Origin: Opitutales bacterium
GTDB taxonomy: Bacteria > Verrucomicrobiota > Verrucomicrobiia > Opitutales > JAFGAQ01
Length of the DNA stretch: 6,596 nucleotides
Assembly (NCBI GenBank): GCA_028704125.1
Contig: JAQVLM010000188.1
Coordinates: 1 to 6,596 of the forward strand
Reading direction: 5' to 3'
The notes beneath the pieces were generated by a model. The model did no database searches and had not been told where the DNA came from. It worked only from the letters and a program-made list of their open reading frames with translations. Within the stretch, counting starts at the first letter, position 1. Each line of letters starts with the position of its first letter. The position numbers and the translations under genes were made by a program. Below, piece by piece: positions 1 to 6,017 of this stretch.

Positions 1-1
1 A

Positions 2-781
2 GCCCAACGCTTCGGAGCAGACAAACCGATCACCCAAATCTATCATGGCTGGTTCCATGATGGCACAAAATGGGACACCAATCCCGCTCCGGGCATACTG
101 GCCGGCGGACCCAACCAGTATTTCACACCTGACAGTTCCTACCGCGGGATCATTTCCCCTCCCCAGAACCAACCACCCATGAAGTCCTACAAGGACTGGA
201 ATACCTCATGGCCCGAAAACTCATGGTCCGTCACTGAAAACTCGACCGGTTACCAGTCCCGCTACTCCTTCGTCCTCGCTGCCTTCGCATCGGGAAATAC
301 CACCCCGAATCCGCCGTCCGGGGATCCCTCTCATGTGGCGCTCTACCGCTTCCACCGGGCGGATAACAAAAGCCACTTCTTCACGGCATCCGAAGCAGAG
401 AAATCCAACGTCGTCGCCACGATGTCCGCAACCTACACACTCGAAGGGGTATCCCACCACGTGTTGGCCGGGCCGACCGCTCATGCGATGCCAGTTTTCC
501 GCCTCTACAACCGACTGTCCGGAAGCCACTTCTACACCATGACCGTCTCCGAACGCGATTCCGTGCTCAGTGATATGCCGGATGTTTTTTCTCTCGAGGG
601 CGTTGCGTTTTATGCCCTTGCCGGACCCGTGCCGGGTGCGCTTCCAGTCTACCGTTTCTACGCAAGCCGGACGGCATCCCACTTTTTCACTATCAGTGAG
701 GCCGAAAAGCAATCGATTCAGGAAGGGGTGTCAGAGGACATCCTCCGATACGAGGGCATCGCATGGTGGGCCTATCCTTGA
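2..781 (+). CDS. Secreted glycoside hydrolase, probably GH9 (endoglucanase-like), C-terminal part with DUF5648-type repeats; 5' truncated
   Basis: The reading frame is open from base 2 to the TGA at 779-781, giving 259 visible residues; the start lies upstream of the window. Residues 1-95 look like the end of an alpha/alpha-barrel glycoside hydrolase. They contain a GILAGGPNQYF segment, like the conserved GGP loop of GH9, then a YKDWNTSWPENSW segment followed by VTEN and an aromatic-rich terminal helix, as in bacterial GH9 cellulases. The Glu of VTEN is a candidate for the GH9 acid, but this cannot be settled from a fragment. A linker rich in Pro, Asn, Thr and Ser (about 96-111) leads to three tandem repeats (112-259). 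GH9 enzymes hydrolyse beta-1,4-glucans such as cellulose and are normally exported; the signal peptide would be outside the window. Another alpha/alpha-barrel GH family is possible. The methionine codon at 179 is internal, not the start. Confidence 0.62.
   Translation, partial: AQRFGADKPITQIYHGWFHDGTKWDTNPAPGILAGGPNQYFTPDSSYRGIISPPQNQPPMKSYKDWNTSWPENSWSVTENSTGYQSRYSFVLAAFASGNTTPNPPSGDPSHVALYRFHRADNKSHFFTASEAEKSNVVATMSATYTLEGVSHHVLAGPTAHAMPVFRLYNRLSGSHFYTMTVSERDSVLSDMPDVFSLEGVAFYALAGPVPGALPVYRFYASRTASHFFTISEAEKQSIQEGVSEDILRYEGIAWWAYP
335..778 (+). repeat. Three tandem 51-residue protein repeats (DUF5648-like domain)
   Basis: Three copies are encoded at 335-487, 488-640 and 641-778. Each has a pattern of Tyr/Phe-Arg-Phe/Leu near the start, then Ser-His-Phe-Phe/Tyr-Thr, then Ser-Glu and a charged helix-like stretch, then Glu-Gly-Val/Ile-Ala/Ser followed by aromatic residues. 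The SHFFT/SHFYT motif recurs at exactly 51-residue steps. The pattern matches what I know of DUF5648, a domain often found at the C-termini of secreted bacterial enzymes. Three equal repeats suggest a beta-trefoil-like unit with three binding pockets. A carbohydrate- or surface-binding role is inference. At DNA level the copies are diverged, so this is an old duplication. Confidence 0.8.
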
Positions 782-856
782 CGCAACGGTTTGAATCAGG
801 CAATCATCGGCAATGGAAGTTTCCCGCATGCTGAGGAAACATCCAAAACGTCACCT

Positions 857-1831
857 ATGCTTTCCATTCTCAGACCCAAAACCGGCACGATCGCGATCAA
901 CCTCAAACCCGTCAAGGGATCGTGGGGTGGCGCCAATCAGTGGACCACCCAGCTCACCCGCTGGCTCCGGCACCAGGGCTGGAGCGTTATCCACGACCTG
1001 AAACACGTGCCGGATGCGGTGATCATGACCCATACGGGGCTGGCGCCCATGACGGCATTCGGATACGGAGAGGTGAAGCGGCTCAAGGAGAAGCATCCGG
1101 ATATCCCTTGCATCCATCGCATCAACGACAACGACATCCGCAAGGAGACATCGGAGATGGATGATTTCCTTGCCACGAGCAACACCGTGGCGGATCATAC
1201 CGTTTTCGTATCCTCGTGGCTCCGGGATTACCACGCCAATCGTTGGTTCGACGCCAAACGCCCCCACTCCGTGATTCTCCCGGGCGCGGACAGCCGGGTC
1301 TTTCACCCGCTGGGAAACCTCCCATGGAAACCGGGTGATCCCTTCCGGATGGTTACCCATCACTGGTCCGACAACTGGAACAAGGGCTTCGATGTGTATC
1401 AAGCCATCGATGATTGGATCAGCGCCAACCCGGCAAACGGATTTGAACTCTGGATCATCGGAAGATGGCCCAGGGATCTCACATGGAAATCCGCCCGGAC
1501 CTTCGGGCCAGCATCCGGACACAAGCTCGCGTCCCTCCTCCGCCAATGTCACGGATATGTCAGCGCTTCCCGCCATGAACCCGGGGCCATGCACGTGGCC
1601 GAAGGGCTGCAATGCGGGCTTCCCATTCTCTTTCACCCCGACACAGGGGGAACACCCGAAATGGCAAACCGGAGCGGGATTCAGATTGGCGACAGTCTGC
1701 CTGAAAGCCTGATCAAGTTCAAGGAATCCTATGCGGATCTTAGATCCGCACTGCTTGCAAATCCGCCTTCCGGGGCCCGGATGTCCGCCTCCTACGAATC
1801 CATCCTCCACCGCCTCCTGGCCCATGCTTAA
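857..1831 (+). CDS. GT-B glycosyltransferase, GT4-like
   Basis: This predicted cytosolic enzyme of 324 residues should move a sugar from a nucleotide-sugar donor to an acceptor glycan. The N-terminal half begins with a beta-strand and a glycine loop (TIAINLKPVKGSWGGANQW), typical of the GT-B acceptor-side domain. The C-terminal half has a lysine in NKGFDVY (K176), in the usual donor-phosphate-binding position, and an exact E-x7-E motif in EPGAMHVAE (E241 and E249), followed by GLPILFHPDTGG. These are hallmarks of retaining GT4-type enzymes. No membrane segment or signal peptide is visible. I chose the ATG at 857 because conserved sequence starts about 10 residues later. A TTG at 791, 9 bp after the hydrolase stop, would add 22 residues. 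Neither start has a well-placed Shine-Dalgarno sequence. The 3' end overlaps the next glycosyltransferase. Donor and acceptor cannot be predicted. Confidence 0.86.
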   Translation: MLSILRPKTGTIAINLKPVKGSWGGANQWTTQLTRWLRHQGWSVIHDLKHVPDAVIMTHTGLAPMTAFGYGEVKRLKEKHPDIPCIHRINDNDIRKETSEMDDFLATSNTVADHTVFVSSWLRDYHANRWFDAKRPHSVILPGADSRVFHPLGNLPWKPGDPFRMVTHHWSDNWNKGFDVYQAIDDWISANPANGFELWIIGRWPRDLTWKSARTFGPASGHKLASLLRQCHGYVSASRHEPGAMHVAEGLQCGLPILFHPDTGGTPEMANRSGIQIGDSLPESLIKFKESYADLRSALLANPPSGARMSASYESILHRLLAHA

Positions 1832-3551
1832 CGTTCACTTCACAGCCGGAGACGGAAAGGGCTGGGCGCTGGATGAAGACCTGCGCCAGATCAAGGCATC
1901 GATCGGAAGCATGGTCCGCATCTCCGGACCCGCGGCCGCGGATGTCGTCCACGCCGCATACTGGGGAAACCTGCTTCAGGTCGCTCCGGCAATTCTACGC
2001 GACCGTTTCGTGATTGCCCACGCCGACAACCCTCCGTTCTATTCGCTGAAACAGGTGGAGTTCGGTCTTGGCAGCCAATGGGTCGACCTCTGGGTGGCAC
2101 GGTCAACCGAAGCGCACGGCCAATTTTCCAAGCTGGGGCTGCCCGTTGTGCACATCCCCTATTCAATCGATCCGAAGCTGTTTTTTCCGATACTGGACAA
2201 AAGGGCCTTGCGCATCAAGCATGGGCTGCCTCCCGACGCCTACCTTATCGCCAACTTCCATCGGGATGCGGAAGGGTCCGACCTCCACACCCCGAAGTTT
2301 CAGAAAGCACCGGAACTCTTCGTCATCATCCTCAAGGCGCTGATGGAACTGGGGCATCCGGTCCATGCGCTCCTTGCAGGGCCACGCCGCCACTGGATGC
2401 GCCGTCAACTCCGGGAACATGGGATTCCGTTTACGTTTATCGGGAAAGACACAGGGGAGCGCGACGACTTCGGCACCAATATTCTGGACCGCCCCACTCT
2501 CAACGAACTCACCAACGCGGCCGACTTGTACCTGATTCCATCCCGCTGGGAAGGAGGGCCCCAGTCGGTTATGGAGGCAGCCGCATGCCGGATCCCGGTT
2601 ATCAGCACACCACTGGGTGTGAGCCGCGATATTCTGGAACCCCAATGCCTCTTCCAGTCGGTGCGCGAAGCTGTGGATTGTATCGCATCGGATATTCGCA
2701 ACCGCACCCTGAAGGATACGGTCGAAACACATTTCAACAGATGGCAGGCAAACCACACCACCGGCCGAATGGCCGAGGAGTTGCGCCTCCTGTATGAGAA
2801 ACTTCCGGAAAGGATGCAAACGCGTCCCGAGAAGGCACATCGGTTCAAAGCGCATGCGCAGTCTCTGGCGTTCAGGCTCCTCAACAGATGGGATCCCCCC
2901 GCCCCCGCGCGGTCGCTTCGTATCGTGCACCAACAGGGTCTCATTGCTTCGATGGACCGGCTCATGGAAAAGCTCACCCTCCATTTGCAGGAAATGGGAT
3001 TCCGGGCGGATTCGGATCATCCGGATTTGATCCTGACGGGCGTTCAGACAGAGCAAAACCAATCCGGCACACGCCGTATCCCAACTATCCAATGGATGAC
3101 GCCGGATCTACCGCCAGACCACATCCTGCCGGATTCGCTCATCGTCACTCCTTCGGTGCAGGATGTCTTGGAACTCAAGCAACACGGAGTGCCCAACCCA
3201 TCCATCGTCCTGCCACTCCTCGATTCCCACCTGCCATCCAGCGGGCAACCCGACCCACTCCTGATCGCGACTGGCGACACCAAAGCCTCACTGAGGATCT
3301 GGGACGCGCTTTCTCATGGCATTCCTGTGGCCTATCCATCTGACTCCGCTTACGGCGAACAGGTGTTCCTCGGTGGTTTGCCATACGCATCCCTTGAGCA
3401 TTCCGATGAAGTCCTGAAACAACTCTGGACAGAGGCATCGACTTTCCAGCAACTGATCCGGATCCCCAATCAGGAGGAGACATCCGCCATGCTTTACCGC
3501 CTGCTGCGCCTCGGATCCCTCGCAAGATACCCCTCTCTTGTGTTTCCCTGA
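1824..3551 (+). CDS. Two-part GT-B glycosyltransferase with a degenerate second half
   Basis: The protein has 575 residues. The first half (about 1-340) is a GT4-like glycosyltransferase. It has the IPYSIDP segment common at the interdomain hinge, a lysine in FQKAPELF (K161) and an exact E-x7-E in EGGPQSVME (E243 and E251), followed by a Pro-Val-Ile strand and a Thr-Pro-Leu-Gly loop. A basic linker (about 330-362) leads to a second part (about 364-575) that resembles another GT-B fold but lacks E-x7-E. The start at ATG 1824 overlaps the stop of the upstream gene by 8 bp, pointing to translational coupling. The frame is open further upstream, to 1731, but that stretch lies inside the upstream gene and encodes a low-complexity Pro/Ser-rich sequence. 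No Shine-Dalgarno sequence is visible. The two genes probably build the same glycan; the sugar and product are unknown. Confidence 0.86.
   Translation: MLNVHFTAGDGKGWALDEDLRQIKASIGSMVRISGPAAADVVHAAYWGNLLQVAPAILRDRFVIAHADNPPFYSLKQVEFGLGSQWVDLWVARSTEAHGQFSKLGLPVVHIPYSIDPKLFFPILDKRALRIKHGLPPDAYLIANFHRDAEGSDLHTPKFQKAPELFVIILKALMELGHPVHALLAGPRRHWMRRQLREHGIPFTFIGKDTGERDDFGTNILDRPTLNELTNAADLYLIPSRWEGGPQSVMEAAACRIPVISTPLGVSRDILEPQCLFQSVREAVDCIASDIRNRTLKDTVETHFNRWQANHTTGRMAEELRLLYEKLPERMQTRPEKAHRFKAHAQSLAFRLLNRWDPPAPARSLRIVHQQGLIASMDRLMEKLTLHLQEMGFRADSDHPDLILTGVQTEQNQSGTRRIPTIQWMTPDLPPDHILPDSLIVTPSVQDVLELKQHGVPNPSIVLPLLDSHLPSSGQPDPLLIATGDTKASLRIWDALSHGIPVAYPSDSAYGEQVFLGGLPYASLEHSDEVLKQLWTEASTFQQLIRIPNQEETSAMLYRLLRLGSLARYPSLVFP
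2913..3548 (+). other. Degenerate GT-B-like C-terminal domain within the second glycosyltransferase
   Basis: These bases encode residues 364-575. The segment restarts with a strand-like SLRIVHQQG and an amphipathic helix. Later it has DALSHGIPVAYPSDSAYGEQVF (from D494), which parallels the EAAACRIPVISTPLGVSRDIL region after the E-x7-E of the first half. The residue matching the second glutamate is Asp494, and no acidic residue lies eight positions before it, so the catalytic signature is absent. I infer an inactive or acceptor-binding second unit. The likeness is weak and rests on one block. Confidence 0.5.
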
Positions 3552-3593
3552 TCGAGGTTTTCGAATACTGCCATCGTACAATCTACATCCATG

Positions 3594-3610
3594 GAGCATT
3601 TTTCATGCTC
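3594..3610. other. Small inverted repeat after the glycosyltransferase genes
   Basis: GAGCAT at 3594-3599 and ATGCTC at 3605-3610 can pair over a 5-base loop, 42 bp after the glycosyltransferase stop codon. The stem is only 6 bp with half A/T pairs, and no T-run follows on either strand. It may help end the upstream transcript, but it is not a standard intrinsic terminator. Confidence 0.3.
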
Positions 3611-3625
3611 AAACGTCAATGCGGC

Positions 3626-3653
3626 TTGAATCCGCTCCGGTCCTTTCTATAAT
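3626..3653 (+). promoter_or_regulatory. Sigma-70-type promoter upstream of rpoN
   Basis: A perfect -10 box, TATAAT (3648-3653), lies 16 bp downstream of TTGAAT (3626-3631), which matches four of six bases of the -35 consensus. Transcription would start near 3660, leaving an untranslated leader of roughly 38 bases before the rpoN ATG at 3698. It is the only good promoter-like pair I see in the 146-bp gap and should drive rpoN and probably tsaB. Some bacterial lineages, such as Bacteroidetes, use other -10/-35 sequences, so the call depends on the host. Confidence 0.6.
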
Positions 3654-3697
3654 TTGAACCCGTTTACTGATTCCATACCCAGCTCAACAGCAGATCT

Positions 3698-5170
3698 ATG
3701 TCGGCCCAAGGATTCCATCAAGTTCAGAAACAAGCGCAAACCATGGTGCTTGCACCGCAGTTGCGCCAGTCTCTGAAGATCCTTCAGGTCCCGGCACAGG
3801 AACTCCGCTCGACCATTCTCGAGGAGCTGCAGACCAATCCCCTGCTTGAGGAACTGCCGATTGAAAGCATATCGATCGAGACCACCTCACCTCAATCCCC
3901 TGATAGCAACGGTGAAACCGTTTCCTCCGATGGCTCGGAAAGCGGTTCTGATGAGCTCCGCTTCAAAGAGGATTTCGAGGTCTTCGCAAAACTCGACGAA
4001 GACTGGAGGGACTACTTCTCTCAAGCCAGCGGGCAACAGGTTTTCACCAGTGAAGATGCCGAAAGACGACAGCATTTCTTTGATTCACTGGTCAGCGAAA
4101 CCTCCCTTCAGGAACACCTCATGCGGCAAGCGGAACTGTCGGAAGCCGGCCCCGAGGAAATGGAAGCCATGCCCTACCTCATCGGCAGCCTGGACCGCCG
4201 CGGATTCCTCACCAACACCCTTTCCGACATCGCCCTCCTCTCCAAGATCCCGCTTCACGTGATCCAAAGCGCCCACCGGACCCTGCTGACCTTCGAGCCC
4301 CACGGGATCGGTTGCTTTGACCTGAAAGACTGCCTCCTGCATCAGCTGAAACTGAAGGGACGCGAAAAGTCGCTGGCCTATGAGATCATCCGGGATCACT
4401 TCAAGCTGCTCCTCAGGCGGCGCATTCCCGAAATCGCCCGGAAGACCTCCTCCACCCTCTACGAGACCCAGACCGCGTTCGAAGAAATCGCCACACTGGA
4501 CCCGGCACCGGCAAGTGAGTTTTCCGAGGACACCAACCGGGTGGTGATCCCCGATGCCCGCGTTTTCAAAGGAGAACATGGATGGGAAGTCGCGCTCAAC
4601 AACGAACTCATCCCCAGACTGCGGATCAGCAGCGCCTACAAGGAAATGCTCGCAAAGGGGCGGATCCCGCCAAAGGAAAAAGCCTACATTCAGGACAAAA
4701 TGCGTTCCGGGCGCTTCCTCATGAGCTCGATCGAGCAACGTCAACAGACCATCGAGCGCATCACACGCCAGCTGCTGGAGTTCCAAATCGATTTCTTCGA
4801 AAACGGAATCGCTTCCCTCAAGCCCCTGACCATGAGTCAGGTAGCCGAAAAAGTCGGGGTACACGAAACCACCGTTAGCCGGGCAATCGCGAACAAGTAT
4901 CTCGAGACGCCCCATGGGGTCTTTGAATACAAGTATTTCTTCACTCCCGGTTTGCACTCCAGCGGCGGCGAAAGCGTCTCAAACAAGAGCGTTAAGGAAT
5001 CCATCGCGTTCATCATAGAAGGTGAAGACCCCGCAAAACCCCTCAGCGACCAGGAGATCGTCGGGATTCTCGGGGAAAAAGGGGTTCGGATCGCCCGCAG
5101 GACGGTTGCCAAATACCGTGAGGAAATGGGTATACTCCCAACCAACCTGCGCCGGCGGTATCGCAACTGA
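3698..5170 (+). CDS. rpoN: RNA polymerase sigma-54 factor RpoN
   Basis: The 490-residue product is of normal length for RpoN. It directs core RNA polymerase to -24/-12 promoters and needs an AAA+ activator to open them. Region I (about 1-50) has the Gln/Leu-rich pattern, with LAPQLRQSLKILQ and LEELQTNPLLEE. An acidic Ser/Glu-rich region II follows (about 53-100). The core-binding region includes DLKDCLLHQLKL. The DNA-binding part carries a helix-turn-helix (about 377-400, VGVHETTVSRAIANKY) followed by a TP-G-F-KYFF block, and the diagnostic RpoN box ARRTVAKYRE at residues 466-475. The ATG at 3698 puts region I directly at the N-terminus, as expected; no Shine-Dalgarno sequence precedes it. 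The gene has its own promoter and is followed by tsaB after 22 bp. Genes often found next to rpoN elsewhere (lptB, hpf, ptsN) are absent here. No activator gene is visible. Confidence 0.97.
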   Translation: MSAQGFHQVQKQAQTMVLAPQLRQSLKILQVPAQELRSTILEELQTNPLLEELPIESISIETTSPQSPDSNGETVSSDGSESGSDELRFKEDFEVFAKLDEDWRDYFSQASGQQVFTSEDAERRQHFFDSLVSETSLQEHLMRQAELSEAGPEEMEAMPYLIGSLDRRGFLTNTLSDIALLSKIPLHVIQSAHRTLLTFEPHGIGCFDLKDCLLHQLKLKGREKSLAYEIIRDHFKLLLRRRIPEIARKTSSTLYETQTAFEEIATLDPAPASEFSEDTNRVVIPDARVFKGEHGWEVALNNELIPRLRISSAYKEMLAKGRIPPKEKAYIQDKMRSGRFLMSSIEQRQQTIERITRQLLEFQIDFFENGIASLKPLTMSQVAEKVGVHETTVSRAIANKYLETPHGVFEYKYFFTPGLHSSGGESVSNKSVKESIAFIIEGEDPAKPLSDQEIVGILGEKGVRIARRTVAKYREEMGILPTNLRRRYRN

Positions 5171-5192
5171 ACCGATCCAACCTTCATACCCG

Positions 5193-5933
5193 ATGCCCTT
5201 ATCATCCAGTTCCCCATCCATGCCGGACCCGATTCAGGCGTCCGGAAGAGACGGTCCATGGCTGGTTCTGGATACCAGCACGCCAACCGTGAAAGTGGGT
5301 GCACTTTATAACAACCAGTGGATCGCCTTCGTGTCATCCGACCGACCCACGCATGAGGCATTGGATCATGCCGTTCGCGAGGTAAGCAACGCCTGTTCCT
5401 GCCCTCCGCACCGGATGGCCGGGTTTGCCTACTGCCAAGGCCCGGGCAGCATCCTCGGAATCCGATTGGCCATCATCTCGATCAAGGCATGGCGGGCACT
5501 CCGCCCGATTGGAGAGGAGCCCGCTCCGGTATACTCCTTTACCTCTCTCGAAATCGCAGCCGAGACACTGGCAAAATCATCGGGGAAATCCACCGATCCG
5601 GTCGCTATCGTCGCGGAGTGGAAAAAGAATGCCTGGAACACGCTGACCTTTTCGCCCGATTCAAGAACGGAATATCCCGCAATTGAAGTCTGGGATCCGG
5701 ACAGACTCGCATCCTGGGCCCACCGCATCTACGTGATCGAGCAACGCAAACAGTGGACTCCACTCCCTCCGGAAGTCCCCCGCATCACACCGGATCCGGA
5801 TTGCCTCATCGATCCGGCCCTGAGGGTCCGTCTCCTCTCTCCAGCCGACACCTGGCCCATTTACTCACCGGAGGAGAAACAATACATCGTATGGTCAGGA
5901 GAACGGCATCGCGCACCCGCTCCTGCATCCTGA
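5193..5933 (+). CDS. tsaB: tRNA threonylcarbamoyladenosine biosynthesis protein TsaB (diverged)
   Basis: The product is 246 residues, close to the usual 230. TsaB is the non-catalytic ASKHA-fold partner of TsaD. With TsaC and TsaE they make t6A at position 37 of tRNAs that read ANN codons. The sequence shows the N-terminal LVLDTSTPTVKVGAL strand-loop (Asp27), a THEALDH segment at about 53-59, and GPGSILGIR (83-91), matching the family signature GPGSFTGLR. The next helix, IISIKAWRAL, corresponds to the family's SxxKGLA region. The C-terminal half is poorly conserved: the usual DAR-type motif is replaced by VAEWKKNAWNTLTF. The ATG at 5193 is the first after the rpoN stop; ATG 5220 would shorten the protein by nine residues. 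The frame is open back to 5022, but that would overlap rpoN by about 150 bp. No Shine-Dalgarno sequence is seen. It is likely co-transcribed with rpoN. Confidence 0.85.
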   Translation: MPLSSSSPSMPDPIQASGRDGPWLVLDTSTPTVKVGALYNNQWIAFVSSDRPTHEALDHAVREVSNACSCPPHRMAGFAYCQGPGSILGIRLAIISIKAWRALRPIGEEPAPVYSFTSLEIAAETLAKSSGKSTDPVAIVAEWKKNAWNTLTFSPDSRTEYPAIEVWDPDRLASWAHRIYVIEQRKQWTPLPPEVPRITPDPDCLIDPALRVRLLSPADTWPIYSPEEKQYIVWSGERHRAPAPAS

Positions 5934-5945
5934 TCCAAGCCCACG

Positions 5946-5970
5946 ATCCGGGCGAAAGCACACTCCGGAT
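5946..5970. other. Inverted repeat between tsaB and ppk1
   Basis: ATCCGG (5946-5951) and CCGGAT (5965-5970) pair across a 13-base loop. The loop contains GCGAAAGC (5952-5959), which is itself a known, very stable mini-hairpin sequence. It starts 13 bp after the tsaB stop. No run of T follows, only a mildly T-rich stretch, so a terminator or attenuator role is a weak inference. ATCCGG is also a common word in this window, so chance pairing is possible. Confidence 0.25.
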
Positions 5971-6017
5971 TCCCGATTATTCTCGATTTCAGCACGGCTC
6001 TTCTCTTGACTTGAACC

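Noticed and set aside
851..1825. Long antisense open frame across almost the whole first glycosyltransferase (324 codons)
   Set aside because: It mirrors a well-supported sense gene, shows no recognisable domain, and is expected from codon bias in GC-rich DNA.
2095..2110. TGGCACG, matching the -24 element of sigma-54 promoters
   Set aside because: The -12 position reads ACCGA instead of TTGCA, and the site is inside a coding region with no gene start downstream.
2078..2797. Second + strand frame of 239 codons within the glycosyltransferase
   Set aside because: The product is Arg/Pro/Gly-rich with no known motif, typical of an out-of-frame read.
2163..3092. Antisense open frame of 309 codons inside the second glycosyltransferase
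   Set aside because: Same pattern: a shadow frame opposite a gene with clear GT4 motifs; no start signal or family likeness seen.
4085..4957. Antisense open frame of 290 codons inside rpoN
   Set aside because: The sense strand encodes diagnostic RpoN regions; the antisense product has no recognisable motif.
5022..5192. Extended tsaB start at ATG 5022
   Set aside because: It would overlap rpoN, including the RpoN box, by about 150 bp; TsaB homology begins only after about 5255.
578..5970. Frequent CCGGAT/ATCCGG words (for example at 578, 1010, 1097, 1345, 2588, 5965)
   Set aside because: They occur mostly inside genes with no regular spacing or fixed flanks; codon and GC bias explain them. 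A genome-wide count would be needed to call them an uptake or regulatory word.
6006..6011. TTGACT just before ppk1 as a -35 box
   Set aside because: It lies 6 bp before the ATG, so any matching -10 box would fall inside the coding region; none is seen at proper spacing.
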